Translations under genes and position numbers: made by a program | Shown here: piece by piece, positions 1 to 12,072 of the stretch | How the letters are laid out: every line of letters starts with the position of its first letter | Numbering within the stretch: the stretch's first letter is position 1 | The notes under the pieces: model-generated | The model's input: only the letters and a program-made list of their open reading frames with translations | Database searches by the model: none | Told to the model about the DNA's origin: nothing | Assembly: GCA_963969395.1 (NCBI GenBank) | Contig: OZ017795.1 | Location: forward strand, 15,872,001 to 15,936,000 | Direction of reading: 5' to 3' | Length of the DNA stretch: 64,000 bases | Source of the DNA: Pseudoscleropodium purum | Taxonomy: Eukaryota > Streptophyta > Bryopsida > Hypnales > Brachytheciaceae

Positions 1-2
1 AG

Positions 3-165
3 CAGGGTTGACGAATCTCAACGTCCGCCCCAAAATAGTGTCCGTTTTCCGGACGTCCGGACGCACGGACGCAGCGTCCCTCCCGCCGTCGAAAGGTGGC
101 CGGCCGGGGCGGGGCGGTCGGGCGTACAAACCAGACGGGGCGGACTTCGCATTTCCATTAGTCAT
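3..165 (+). repeat. hAT-type left terminal region (copy A)
   Basis: Starts with the CAGGGTTGAC terminal repeat and continues into GC-rich sequence full of CGTCCG/CGGACG. It aligns with the left ends at 54700 and 17665, and in reverse with the right half of 20062-20385. GC content drops abruptly to AT-rich DNA at about 165. Confidence 0.85.
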
Positions 166-447
166 TAGAAAATTTTATATTGTTATGTAATTTGAATGTT
201 ACACAATAAAAAATGAATGCATCTACGTAAAATAAGATGTACATATAAAAATATTTGTATACGCAAATGAAAATATAACATCTTTATATATAAATATATA
301 TGTATAAACAAAATACATGAAAACATAGTTCCAATATCACTATTGAATCCTATACAATCTTTTTAAGATCTAAATCTTTCACATTCTTTTTTGTTTTTAA
401 ACAATGAAAGGACCATTGTTTTTAAAAAACAAAATTCTCCTCAAATC
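166..447. other. AT-rich spacer, 3' flank of the RING-type pseudogene
   Basis: About 280 bases of AT-rich DNA between the hAT end and the end of the minus-strand gene. It is conserved in copy B (54900-55179). The transcript 3' end probably lies here, but no polyadenylation signal was assigned. Confidence 0.5.
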
Positions 448-3400
448 CTACTTTCCATCGGATGGACCACTATCTTCTCCCAAAACAAAAGGAAAATCTG
501 CTGTACCGAGGAGTTTAACAGATGATTGACGAGTTGACCGTTGTTGACTTGCACGGACTATTCGTCCTCCAGATTGAACTTCGATGTCCACCTTATGAAA
601 TTGTTTCTTGGTTTCCGGAGAGAAGTCATCGTCCTCTTCACGCTTCTTTTTTTGTTTTCTTTTCGGTGATAAATCGACTTTGTCTGCCTTCAAGGTTCTC
701 AAGTTGCTCTCCACACGATCTACCATCGCTTGAACAACTTCATCATCTCCTTTCCCTTGCCATACTATGAGGCAGTCTCCATCCAATAGGAAAGCCTTCC
801 AATGCCCTATAATATTGCTAATGCGCCTATCAAATACTGCTGCCACATTTACAGATGAATGTCCTGTGCTTGTTAGTCCATTTGTATCGTAGACAGCACG
901 AACTTTTGTAGCCTCTTCCAACTTCGACAATAGAAGAGCCCTACCTACGAGGGTGTGGTCGTATACCTTATACTACTCATCGAACTCTTTTCCATGGTTC
1001 ACCTCCACTCAACTGTCTTCTGGTCCTCTCTCCACTTTTTTATCTGGAAAACGAAAGAACTTTTCGTATTGCAAGCTCCAATGTCCCCCCATATTGCGAC
1101 AAAATATTTCACAGGCCGCGTCATCTACGATTCTTCGAGCCCGCAATTCTACCTCTCTATTGTGAATCATCCACACATCCAAATCCAATGGTTGCTGAGA
1201 TTCCTCGTACAAATCATGCCTCTGTTCATTTGCATTCCACCGGATTGGCTTCCTCCAATGTTGATAATTTTGAAATTTGTACGGCGCTTGATCAAAAGGA
1301 AGATTCCAACGATTGTACTCGTGGCCTAGAGGCATAGCTTCCAAGATACCAAACATTTCGTAGAACCTAGCACTCAATGGACTACGATACTCGGCACACA
1401 CCGAACGAATGAGTGATGCTTTCACAATGCAAGTGACATGGAAAGTGTGGCGACATTGGTCCATGGTTACCGCACCTTCCGGTCCGAAGAGGCCTTGGCA
1501 AAGGCTACAACAACCATCCAAGATTAGAGAGGCTGGATCACAAGCATGCACTACTCGCTTGTCTTTCATATTGATGTGTGCTGAAAGTGTGTTGTAAGGG
1601 ACCCATCTTTCCTCTACTTCCAGTGCCCAATTGATAGGTGGAGCTTGGTCCTTCTTTGTGTGGTTTAACCGCTCAAACATGGCATCCATATCTCCCCAAC
1701 ATGTGATCTCCATATATCCCTTTGAAGGATGTTGGTCAAACATAGTCTTGAACCAATTCAAAGAGCTTTGAATGGCATCGCAATTTTCATTCGACTCCAT
1801 TGCCAATGTTTGAAGACCTACCATTGCTCGAGATACTAGAGAGGGTTTGTCTTGGAGTCTTTGTACCCATGCTAACCATCGAGACTCCAAGCCGCTAGAT
1901 GGCATAAACTTATTCAAATTCAAGCACAATTGCAATCGATTCAACTTGGATTCAACGATTCCTTTTGCTTCAATTGCCTCCTCCAATTTATGCTTCAACT
2001 CTTCAAAGTCACAACTCTCTGTTTGCGTCTCCGCATTCACGTAAACGGATGAAAGCTTTTCCATTGATGGTTGTTGTGTCGCTTTTAACATGCTTATATC
2101 GTGATTTTCTTGTACATTCACAATGGCAAGGTTGTCGCTTGCTTCGGCCTTATCAAAAGGAAGAGAGAGCTTATCTTCACTCTCTTGAGTCTCTTGACTG
2201 TCTCCGAGTACAATCACTGGTGAGATTGCAACCTCACTTGGATTTTTGGAGGTCCCTTGCAATTTTGCAATCCGTTTACGCATCTTCATCAACTTTTCTA
2301 TTTGCCTCGATGATTGTTGATTTAAATGTTCAACCGCACTCTCCGAATTCTTTAATTTCAATTCCAACACTTTGCATCTTGCTTCCACTCCTCCAAGGTC
2401 AGCAATTTTCTTCTCATATTCCACCAGTTGTAGTATGTGAACATCTCTTTCTTCGAAAAGTGGTCCGAAAGTCTTCGTGAGATTCTGAAATGCTATAGCA
2501 CCTTTCAACATCTCTGGTGGCATGAAAGAAAACTCCTTGGCCAAATTCATAAAAGTCGGAGCAACTTTCGCTAAAAATTCAACTGACATCGTCATCTTGA
2601 AAGCTGTATCAAGTATATGTGCAACATTCTTTGGATCTGCAAGTGGACTTATTGGAATAGCAGTAGCACCATCATTGGGGTTAGATGATCCGCCTATTTT
2701 TTCATAAAGGTTAGCAAACTGAACCGAGAGCTTCAAAAGATTTTCCAATTGTTTTGGATTGGACATGTGTTGTAAAGTTCGATGTAGAGGACTTGGCAAT
2801 GCCGTTGTAAACAGAAACTCCTCCGCCCGCCTTTTACGCTCGGAACTCCATAATGAGGATATATTATCAATTGTCACGCCTTGTCCACGAGGCGTATGTA
2901 CTTTGTCTTCTAAACTTAACGCTGGACTAGATTCAACGCCTTGATGCATAGGCGGAGATTTGTAGACCAAACTATCAAAACAATTGTTGGCTATCAGACT
3001 ATCAATTGTAGCATTAGCCTTTGCTACTTTCTCCGCCAAGACTTCGTCTACTTTACTTTTTGAAGTTTCCCCGCGTTCCGTACAAACCTTGCCTTTGTTT
3101 ACAAACTCCGTTTGCGTTTGTGCCGCAACATTTGGTGTAAAGGTCAAACACGTTGGAGCTGTGGAAAAGACTTCACCCTCCTGCACCTCTACATCTTTCT
3201 CCACATCTTTCCCCACATTTTTCGAAGAGCTTTCATTGATTGCTTTTGTTGGAGATTGTACAGACCGTAATTCTTCAACATTTGAGGCTTTCTCCACACC
3301 ATCCGTTTTCACCTCAATAGTATTTTTTAATACTTTTTCTGTTTCTCCCTCTGAATTGTACAAGTCGGGAATGTTCTTTTGATTGGCTTCAAGTAGAAGT

Positions 3401-3846
3401 GGGCAAGCTGTTGTCGTCGGAAACGTGCTCCAATCGATCTTGCACTCTAATATAAGTTCGACGTAAACCATACACGCCACGCTATAATTAATATAGCCTT
3501 TACTTTTGTGCTTGTTTCCGAATAGAACACGCCACACCTCCTCAAATCGATGGACAAAATGTTTGTTGTTGCAAGTCCATGGTTTACAGCAAAAATCCCG
3601 TGTATGACTCTTGTGCGATTCTTGAGGCCACAACTTGTCAATGTGGTACATTTTAACATAGGTCCTGCACATTTTTGATGTTCAATACTCCGCATCTTCA
3701 TCTTCCCACCCGCTCTCTGCTTTAATTGTAGGGTCATTTAAAATGTCAAGCCGAAGGTCATGCGTAGCCCCCTTCACATTGCTCTTTTTCTTCGCTTCGC
3801 TTCCCGGAGTCACCCCATCCATATTTCGATCACCTTCGCCATTCAT
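448..3846 (-). pseudogene. BED-like/RING-H2 protein pseudogene, copy A
   Basis: One reading frame of about 1,132 codons runs from the ATG at 3846 to the TAG at 448-450 with no frameshift. It has three nonsense codons: TGA 3682-3684, TGA 1009-1011 and TAG 973-975. The longest open stretch is 887 codons (1009-3672). Near the N-terminus is a YVKMYHIDKLW segment followed by H-x2-H. The preceding finger position reads Ser where a Cys is expected, and the Trp before it has become the first stop. The middle is low-complexity with a heptad-like coiled-coil stretch (about residues 400-470 of the 887). A RING-H2 finger lies at about 1395-1515 (CSLC, C-R-H-TFH, CIVK), but its last ligand is Tyr (CAEY) where copy B has Cys. 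The C-terminus has a small domain, then a basic tail. RING-H2 proteins are usually ubiquitin ligases; that role is inferred. The promoter is the GC-rich/TATA module at 4058-4345. Confidence 0.75.
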
Positions 3847-4057
3847 GATTGTCAATTGAATTCAATAACCAATTGAAGTGAATAAAAAAATCTCACGTAA
3901 TAGTCAAAAGTGATGGCATCAACCGCAACACAGTAATACAAAAGAGAGGACCCCAACTCTCCACCCTGTAGGAGCAACTAGCGCATAAAGCAATAGTAGC
4001 ACATCCAACTTGGCACCGAAGGAGAATTGAAGTGAGAAGAAATGAAAGTTTTATTCC

Positions 4058-4345
4058 ACCTTTATAGCCGTCCGCCGCCGGACCTGCCCCGGACCGCGCG
4101 AAGCGGCCCCGAACCTCGCGTCCGCCGCGCAGACCGACGACGTCCGCTTCGGCAGCGGACGTGCCGTCGGCCTGTCGCCCCGTCCGACCGCCCTGACCGA
4201 CCGCCCTGTCCGACCGCCCCGTTCGACCGGCGCGTCCGCCCGGACTGTTCACACTGTCCACCTTCCGACGCCGTCCGCGCTTTGGACACGCTGACCGCCC
4301 CACTTAATTACTGACCGCCAAGGACGTCCGCCCAGTTGTCCATTG
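4058..4345 (-). promoter_or_regulatory. GC-rich CGTCCG tract with TATA box driving the RING-type gene (copy A)
   Basis: On the minus strand a tract of CGTCCGCCC/CGACCGCCC-like repeats ends in GGCTATAAAGGTGGA (TATA at about 4060-4068), some 215 bp upstream of the ATG at 3846. The same layout lies in front of the other two cargo genes. It is CpG-rich within AT-rich surroundings. Promoter function is inferred from position and the TATA box. Confidence 0.6.
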
Positions 4346-6489
4346 GTGCATCCTATGAGGCCATTATTACTCAAAAAGAGTGATAACATTTCAAAAATAA
4401 AATAGCCTAATAATCACTGCTAAATGAGGATCAATGTAATTGGTTTATCATTTTTTTTTTAAATGTAAACCCTAAACCTTACACCCTAATTACCCTAAAC
4501 CTTTTCTTTTCTCCCCTAAATTGTTTTACGAATGAGGGGAATGTGGTTAAGTTGAATATGTTTGAATTATTTATTGATATTATTCCTCTAAATAGGTTTT
4601 GAGAAGATCTGAAGATGGTGGGGATTTTTTTAAAGTTCATTAGGAAATCAAATGTTTTGCAAAAATAATCAATTCCATTTTCATTGTAAGTAAATGAAAT
4701 TTTAAAAAAAGGCCCCAATATATAATTAGAATAACAGTTTAATGGATTTCAACCTCATGATATTTAATGAAAGGTTGTGATTTCTCATTAAAAGTGCATC
4801 ACGATCTTCAAATGAACATCGAGTCTTTCATATTTTAATGAAATTTTGATTAGATTTGAAAACAAAGAAAAAGAATCAATGTTTTAACTTTTAAATCATG
4901 TATAGCTATATTTTTCCTTAAAAACATAGAAAAATTCATTACTTGAGTTGGTGGAGTAGAATACATTATACACTTATACATGTGCTATATTTATTTTGAA
5001 GGGTAATTCCAATATTCTTATTTCAGATGTTTTTAAATATTAATTTTAAAAAAGAGGGTTCATTGTTTAAAGATCTAAAAAATTGACAAATATAATTTCT
5101 ATTATAAATAGGAATTGAATTCGGAATTCGATTTTTGAAATGATTCAAATGAACAAGATATTGATTATAAAATATTTCTTTGTTTGAGTTTTCAAAATGA
5201 ATTTACAAAACAATTGCAAACTTTTGAACTTAGGTATATGGTATTGTTTTTGGTTTGTACTTTGTAGAGTATAATACTTCAATTTTAATCCTAAATAAAT
5301 GAAAAAACTCCACATGAATGAAATGTTTCTACGTATTGTACAAAGATTTCTACCAATTACTATGATAATTAAATACATTGTTACATTTCATAAAATATTC
5401 TACATAGAAAAAAAAAATCATTTCAGTTTTCAATCATGATAAACGATGTCTTCTACTCTTTCTGTTATATGTTCGTTTTGTATAACGTGTACATTGTACA
5501 ATCTTTGAGAGCAAGGTAGTTCATTTTTGGCTCTCATTGAAATAGAAAATATATTTGTGTTTGGATTTTGAAATCATTATGTATTCTACGGTCTTGTAAG
5601 AATGCATCTTGTTTCTTCCTTTGAATCCTTTTGATATTTTCTTTCTTTTCCTTTGTTTTCTGTCTTGTAGGGCTCTTATTATCTTGTTCTCTTCATTTGA
5701 CCAACCTATTTGGCTTGGCTCTTAGTTTTTTTTTTTTTTAATGTAATGGTTTATGCATATGTTATAAAAAAAATATATTATTTATCTAAAATTAATATAT
5801 TAATGAACAAACGCATAAAGGCATTGAATGCTTTCACATTTAAAGTTATAAATCTATCATAAATCATTCTTGCAAATTTGAATGATTGAATCGAAAATTT
5901 GAAAATGTAATTACAAGAGCTTTCAATTCAATCAATTGCATAAATCATAAATGTTGAAATGCAACTCGTATGAGTTTAGCATCTATGAAGATTAATTCAT
6001 GCTATCTACATGCAATTTTCCAATTTAATAAAATACAATTGAGTACTTCAATTTCTTTCTTTTCAATTCTCTAAGTAACATTTACTTCATATCTTTCTCT
6101 ATTTGTTTATCTATTTTTTGGCAACAAATGGAGAAACCATCTTTGTCTATATTTGCACATGCACTCTTATTTGATTGATGAAGAATAGATCTATGAAATA
6201 TATAATCATTGATTTGTTCATGTTGATTTATCTAATATATTTTATGTATGTATATATATTTATATATATATATATATATCATTAAAGGAGTATGAAAGAC
6301 AAGATTGACAGATTGTGTTCGAATGTTGTTGATTTTGAAATGATTTAGTACTATATCATTTATAAGAATATTATAATAGTGTTATGTTATAATATTCCTA
6401 AAACAATTGCAACAAATATTAAAATACATGCTAAGTTAGGTTTGTTAGCCTACCAATTGTTCATTAATAGACATAATTGAGTAGCCCCC
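4346..6489. other. AT-rich noncoding interior of the element
   Basis: No convincing coding sequence. Positions 4466-4501 hold telomere-like AAACCCTAAACC and ACCCTAAACC motifs (telo-box type). An (AT)n microsatellite lies near 6250-6280. The whole stretch is conserved in copy B (59116-61270), with small indels such as about 25 bp absent in B opposite 5095-5120. Confidence 0.6.
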
Positions 6490-6720
6490 TTAAATGAAAC
6501 ATTTAATATCTAATATCTTACAATCCAAATGGTGGATTTGTCTAAAATTTTTTCCACATCTTTTCCAACTAATTTACTACAAGATCCTACGGTTACATAT
6601 GCCCCAAAGTATTTTTCTTCTAAGACTTGGTATTTGCACTACTAATGGCAGTTTTGAAGTCTTTTTAGTGAAAAGAACTTTAGGGGTAAACATCTATACC
6701 ATTAGATTTTGAAAAAAAAA
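6490..6720 (+). repeat. Dispersed repeat family R700, partial copy
   Basis: The segment CTAATATCTTACAATCCAAATGG, a TTTTTTCCACAT segment and an ACAAGATCCTA segment recur in order at about 17460-17640, 23310-23490 and 61270-61369, and inverted at 19350-19520. The family is diverged and shows no coding potential. Confidence 0.65.
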
Positions 6721-7118
6721 ACAATTTGCTTCATTGGAGATAACTATAAGTCCATGCTCTTTTTCGATAGCCAAAACACACTTGCAAAGACTTGGACATT
6801 TAGCGGTTTACTAAGTGATTAGACGTCAACTAATTCAATTTAATAGTAGAATTTTTATTCAACTACCTTCTTACAATTGCTTTATACACAATGCAATGTG
6901 AATATTTGGGCACATATATTAAACGTCACAATCCTTTTGTGAATTTTTGCACATTTTAGTTCATATCTTTGTATAAAAATATCATTTATCAAGAATTCAT
7001 AAATTTGGTCATAAAAGAAGGCTACCTTTTTTAATTTCAAATTTTACATTGGATGAATGAAAAGTTAGTTGGACTATACAGTGCCATAAAGACCTTTGTT
7101 TATCGTGCAAAATATGGA
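6721..7118. other. AT-rich spacer
   Basis: No gene or clear repeat seen. Confidence 0.5.
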
Positions 7119-7330
7119 CGTCGGAGCGCTTCAAGGTCAAATCGCCCCGCCCGCCCTCATACCCGTCCGCCCCATCTGCCCCGCCCTCCGTCCGTCCTGT
7201 CCGCCCATTCCGCCCCGTCTGTCCCGATACCCGTTCGCTCGGTTACGGCCATCCGATTGACACGCGGACTGATGTGGTCCGCTTCATCTGGACGTCTGCC
7301 TCGAGCCGTCCGCCTATATATATGGGAAGG
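7119..7330 (+). promoter_or_regulatory. GC-rich CGTCCG tract with TATA box, upstream of the second cargo gene
   Basis: A block of CCGTCCGCCCC-like repeats ends in GTCCGCCTATATATATGGGAAGGTGGA, with the TATA at about 7314-7322, some 225 bp before the ATG at 7545. The internal segment ATCCGATTGACACGCGGACTGAT also occurs in the short hAT element at 20062-20385, so this promoter DNA belongs to the same sequence family. TATA followed by AAGGTGGA also occurs at the RING-type gene. Confidence 0.6.
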
Positions 7331-7544
7331 TGGACGGCCCATTCCGAACAATCGTTTTCTTTTGGAGTGGGCGGACCAGTGCCTTGGAAGCTCTATGCCC
7401 CTTCCACTTTGGATGAACGATTGTTGTGACATTGTTACAAATTTTCACAAAGTTCACGCTTGTAAAATTTTAATTAATTAATTAAATCAAAATTTTGGTT
7501 CTTAAACTTTCTAATTGTTTCATTCTCTTTGCTTCGGCTTCATC

Positions 7545-8805
7545 ATGTCAAAAGATAGAACATTAAAAAAAAATAGTCGAAAGGGAGACTCCAATTGTTC
7601 GATTAGGATGCTTGGGCCTATCCATTGTGCGTGGGTGAACCGAGATGGGAAGAGGAACCAACAAAAGTGTGGGATTGCTCAATGTGCAAGAAGTATGTGA
7701 AAATGACTCACATTCAAAAACTTTGGCGACGTGAACATGTAGAGCACCAAGAGCCACGTTGGAAAGGACAAATGTCTACGTGCCAAAGTGAGCACTTCAA
7801 ACAACGATACACACAAGTGCATCGAGTTCTTGGCATAAAAAGCGCCAAACCAAATATAATGAATTATAATGTTATAACAATGGTTTAAGCAGAGATTGTA
7901 CTCCACAAGGACGTGGACTGGCGTACCGCTACAGGTCGCAATGTGGAGAACTATACACGCACGGATGCCATTATAGATACACAGTAGAGGGGCACAAGCG
8001 ATTGCATGCCAGAGTAGTCCAATCGAGGTTATCTACAACAACCTTCAGTTGTTTTACGAGATGCTGAAGATGTGTGGTCAGATGACGATGATGACGATAA
8101 TATGCAAACGCTTGTCACATTTGGAGTTAGGCAGGAGCGGGTAGAAGAACGAGAACGAATTGAATTTGAACAACAAATGCAAGAGGCAACACGCAGAAGC
8201 CTTCAAGATCGTGGACGGCAAGATAGGTATGGTGGGTCCTACGGACGTGAACATAGAACGCGAGGATCTGAACAAGAAAGAGGTGATTCATACTCTGGTT
8301 ACGATCCTCAAAATAGATATGAAGGTGGAAGAAGGAGCTATGGATCCATGCATTATGGTGGTTCAAGTGCAGTTGGTTCTTATTATGGCACTCCCCCTGA
8401 AATTAGCTCTCAAGGTGGAAAGGTAGCTATGGCAACACGCACTATGGTAGGTCTAGTGGATCTGGTTCATATTATACGACGTCCACTCAAGTGGGCTCCG
8501 AAGGTAGTGAAGAAAGCCATGTAACTCCGTAGTATAGTTGCTCTCTTCATGGAAGCGCCCAATACTATCTGGGATCAACTAGAAGTGATTTATACGGGCA
8601 TCATGGGACCTCTTATTACGGGGCTTCAAATGAAAGAGGATCAGAGCCTACTACTCCGGTTCCTCCTCCCACTTTTGGAGGTTCAAGCTATAGACAAGGA
8701 GGTGCACCGAATGGATATTACGGAAACTACGGAGGTGGTCCGTTCATTGGAGTACAAAGAAGAGGCAGCAGTCAACAATTTGAGTCCGATTCAGATTCCG
8801 AATAA
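7545..8805 (+). pseudogene. BED-like/UIM-like protein pseudogene with Gly/Tyr/Ser-rich tail
   Basis: Decayed gene read across three frames. The start is ATG 7545. A frameshift near 7615 leads into WDCSMCKKYVKM-x-HI-x-KLW-RREHVEH, a C-x2-C-x16-H-x2-H finger that matches the RING-type gene's N-terminus, and similarity continues through an MVYAEIVLHK-type segment. A 1-base deletion near 7887 and two in-frame TAGs (about 7987-8020) interrupt it. Next come an acidic run (SDDDDDDN) and, at 8162-8209, EFEQQMQEATRRSLQD, which fits the ubiquitin-interacting motif pattern (acidic lead, A-x3-S-x2-D). After a frameshift near 8423 and a TAG near 8527, a tail rich in G, Y and S ends with an acidic ESDSDSE and the TAA at 8803-8805. 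Ubiquitin binding is inferred only from the motif. The gene could instead be an internally deleted transposase derivative. Confidence 0.6.
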
Positions 8806-9695
8806 AAAAGCATGCAAGTATATAGTGAGCATGTATTTGCTTGATTTTCTCATTTTTACTCTCATGACAAGTATAGAGCACTAGATTGGTAGAAGTAGTA
8901 CAAAATTTTAATTGAATAGAACAATTTTGAACAACAATTTCGTTCACTTTTTCAAAAAGTGTTGTGTAATAGTGTACACGAAGTATGTATGTAGGCAAGC
9001 ATATTGTTGAAGACATCATTGTATTATTTTATAATAGCATTGATGTATAAGGCTATAAGCGACTTTGATAAATAATAAAAATATGAAGAAGAAATGTAAC
9101 TTTGTAAGAGCCATATTATATCTATTTTTGAATTCAGCATTCGAGGTTAAATATTTACTAGCATGGTGTGTATTTTGAAATTATTGTTGTGTGTTTATTA
9201 CATTTAGAAACTCGTAAATGGTATAAATGTATTTCTAATTAATTTATGAAAGATTGAATTATTTGAATATTTGAAATTTTTTTTTCTTCATTCAACGATT
9301 GCTAAAAACTAAAATGATTTCTTATTGGTATGAAGAAATGCCCAAATTAGACAATTAGTGGTTCTTCTTTAGATTCTGTTTTCAAATATGGAAGTTCATT
9401 GAAATGGTTTATTTATGGTTCTTTAATTGACAAGTACATTGATAGAATGCACCGAAAAAAAACACATTATTAAATACAAGAGTTAATCCTTCTCTTTATC
9501 TTTTCCATTTTTATTTAAAATTACAAGTGCACCATTTATGAAAGACCTAGGGTCACAATAGGGACCTATGATGCGAGTCATTTGAAAATTTATAAATAAA
9601 TTACAAATCTTTGAAAAAATACAAAAGCACTTGATTTTAATTCCTCATCAATTTCTCTTTATCTGAAAAATGAGAAAAAAAAATTCCCATCTAAA
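8806..9695. other. AT-rich spacer
   Basis: No gene or recognisable repeat. It ends at the GAAAT target site (9696-9700) of the gypsy element. Confidence 0.5.
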
Positions 9696-9700
9696 GAAAT

Positions 9701-9923
9701 TGTAAGAGTATAGATGTCAAAACAAACATATACTACTGAGTAAAATATAATATTAATCCAGAAATTAAGTTCACAATGAATAAGTGTTTACTTATATACT
9801 AATCTTTGTCTAGCTTTTACTTTAACTAACTAAAAGTAAACTTTAAGTTCTATCTTTAAACTGAAAGTTATCTTAGACTAGTGAGTGTACATCCGAGCTT
9901 CTAACTGGGCTTAGCCCATGACA
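9701..9923 (-). repeat. 3' LTR of the gypsy element
   Basis: 223 bp, TG...CA ends. It aligns with 13913-14258 with few substitutions but has only one unit of the AACTTTAAGTTCTAT-type repeat. Confidence 0.92.
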
Positions 9924-9945
9924 TATGCCTCCTCCTCCTCCTCTG
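9924..9945 (-). other. Polypurine tract of the gypsy element
   Basis: On the minus strand GAGGAGGAGGAGGAGGCATA immediately precedes the 3' LTR, the expected place for the plus-strand primer in reverse transcription. Confidence 0.75.
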
Positions 9946-9948
9946 TAA

Positions 9949-10380
9949 CTAAGAAAGGAGGAGAAGATCTGCCCAAAGAACAACTAAGCTTGCATTGCGC
10001 AAAGAGCGCTCATAATCATCCAAGGCCACTGCATCTTGCAAATGACGTAATGGTTCCCAAGTGGGCTCGAGCCAGCCAAGCCATTTCATAAGTAATTGCC
10101 AACTACGTCCTCGACGTCGATGTCGCAATACCCGTTCAACTATGTATTCGCCGTCATTATCAATAGTGGCATCTGAAGGATCTAGTGGATTGTGCAAAAC
10201 AATACCAAGCTCATTATCATGTGCCAATTGAGAAGGCAAAGGATCCGCTCCTACCGTCTTAACCAAACTCACATGGAAAATAGGATGAATATCGGGAGGA
10301 GTGTTCAAACGAACTGCATGTGTATCAACACATTCAAGCACGCGATAAGGAAGGGCAATCTAATTGAGCTTCTTGATTGG
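9949..10380 (-). pseudogene. gypsy integrase C-terminus and chromodomain
   Basis: An open stretch of 130 codons (9949-10341) contains a chromodomain: EYIVERVLRHRRRGR, then LMKWLGWLEPTWEP, then a short helix. The chromodomain directs integration to particular chromatin in chromoviruses. The preceding HPIFHVSLVK segment is typical just upstream of it. A TAG lies in the linker a little upstream (about 10362), and this frame is not joined to the main integrase ORF. Confidence 0.85.
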
Positions 10381-10656
10381 CCGTGTTGTATTGATGTTCT
10401 TCAATTTCAACCAGACATAGTCACCCGAACAAAAGACTTCGGCCACGGAACGTCGTGCGTTAGATTGACGTTCTTGATTTTCTTGTGCAATCGCCATTGT
10501 TGTTTTTGCCATATCAGTACTATGACTTCATTGCTCAACAAGCTTACGTCCCTTCTTCGCCGGTGATAAGGAAGATCCTTGCTCCTCAGGTATGGTAAAA
10601 TCCATGAGAGATTGATGAAAGCCGTGAGTCATAAAAAATGATGACATACTTGTGGA

Positions 10657-11220
10657 CTACGTTAGCCAATTATTCAATGCCATCATTGCTATTGGCAACT
10701 GAAGAGCCCAATCGTCTTCTTCAAATGCAGTGAAGATGCAAAGGTATGTTTCAAGCTTTTGATTGGCACGCTCCGTTGCACCGTCCGTCTCTGGATGAAA
10801 GGCTGTCGACAATCTCCGTGTGATCTTTAGCAATCGACACACTTCTCCCCACATCATACTCACAAATTGATTGCCGCGGTCGAAAACGATTGTGGTCGGT
10901 AGTCCGTGATGTTGAAAAACTTGCTCGAAGAGTTTTTGAGCCACATCAATAGTACGAATTTCCTTCATTGGCACAGCAATGATGGATTTGGACAAACGGT
11001 CCGTCACAACTAAGATATTCGTATAAGTGTTACTTGGTGCCAAGCCGGTAATAAAGTCGATGGAAAGTTTCGTCCATATCCGTGCGGGAATTGGCATAGG
11101 TTTTAATAAACCTTGCTTTTGCTCACGCCAAATCTTAGATTTTCCACAGACATTACAATTTCGTACAAATCTTCGAACATCTTGAGTCATTCCAAGCCAT
11201 GTATATTCGCGTGTGAGCAA
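10657..11220 (-). pseudogene. gypsy integrase core
   Basis: 187 codons. It holds the second half of the zinc-binding module (CNVCGKSK), with the His half (HDSPLAGH-like) just upstream in a broken frame near 11225-11275. The DDE core is visible: Asp in LSIDFITGLA, Asp in VFDRGNQFV and Glu in TDGATERANQKLE. All three catalytic residues are present, but the ORF ends early at LNNWLT and is cut off from neighbouring domains. Confidence 0.88.
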
Positions 11221-11289
11221 GTCTCATGTTCCTTCCCGACCTGAATGTCCAGCCAATGGTGAGTCATGAATAGACTGAATCAATCACGT

Positions 11290-12072
11290 TCAAAATGGTT
11301 CGTACGCCGGTATCCATATTCGTCCACACCAACGTAGCTGATGGGCTCCATCTACAGAGCATTCACTAATTGTGATCGGTAGGCCCCATTCTTTTGGTAG
11401 TCGGCGTTCGCCATCCATAACAGCCTTCCGCATCTTCCAATATCGATGATTCGTTTTGAGTCCAGCATCCCACAATGCAATCATCTCTGCGTCTGCAAAT
11501 GGACATATGGGACGTGGTGTCATCATTGACTCCGTAGCCGCGATTTCCTTTTCCGAATCTGCATCGCCATCTTTTATCCATGCGGATTTTGCAACCACTT
11601 TCAAAGCGTTACCATCTCCTTCCAATAGTTGATGATGTCGGTTCATGATCCGATCATCATTCATATCGTTGGGAGTGTCTTGTTCGCGACGAGAAAGTGC
11701 GTCTAATTGAACTTGCTCTCTTCCAGGTTTATGCACTATCTCATTCAATCGACGATAATCAACACAAAATCGTAATCCTCCACCAGGTTTCTTAACAAAT
11801 ATCACTGGGGCTGTTGTAGGCAAATTGCTTACACGAATGAACCCGTTGTCCAACAATTCTGTAAGAGTTTTGCGTAGTACCAATAGTTGATCCTTGGACA
11901 TTTGGTATAATGGCATTGCAGGGATGTCGTCGTTGGTCTTCCCTTCAACAAGATTGATTTCGTAATCGACCCCTTTCCTGTGTGGCGGTAATGACTTCGC
12001 GTCTTGCCAATCAAAGGCATCAATAACTGGCATCAACCAGTCTGGAGCATGTTGCGCAGGATCCTTGTACAC
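11290..12072 (-). pseudogene. gypsy reverse transcriptase N-terminus fused in frame to the RNase H end
   Basis: 260 codons. The first half is the start of reverse transcriptase (GFIRVSNLPTTAPVIFVKKP, then GLRFCVDYRRLNEIV). It then jumps directly, at about 11740, into HKPGREQVQLDALSRRE, which matches the end of gypsy RNase H and is followed by the usual RNase H-integrase linker. The YxDD catalytic motif and nearly all of RNase H are missing, while the reading frame is kept across the junction. Confidence 0.85.

Noticed and set aside
4042..4314. Arg/Pro-rich ORFs in the GC-rich promoter tracts (also at 54627, 58696, 20031)
   Set aside because: Translations of the CGTCCG repeats; they differ by indels between copies and overlap the promoter.
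7545..8805. A complete hAT transposase
   Set aside because: A BED-like finger and a tail are visible, but no DDE catalytic region or hATC dimerisation motif; too short even after allowing for frameshifts.
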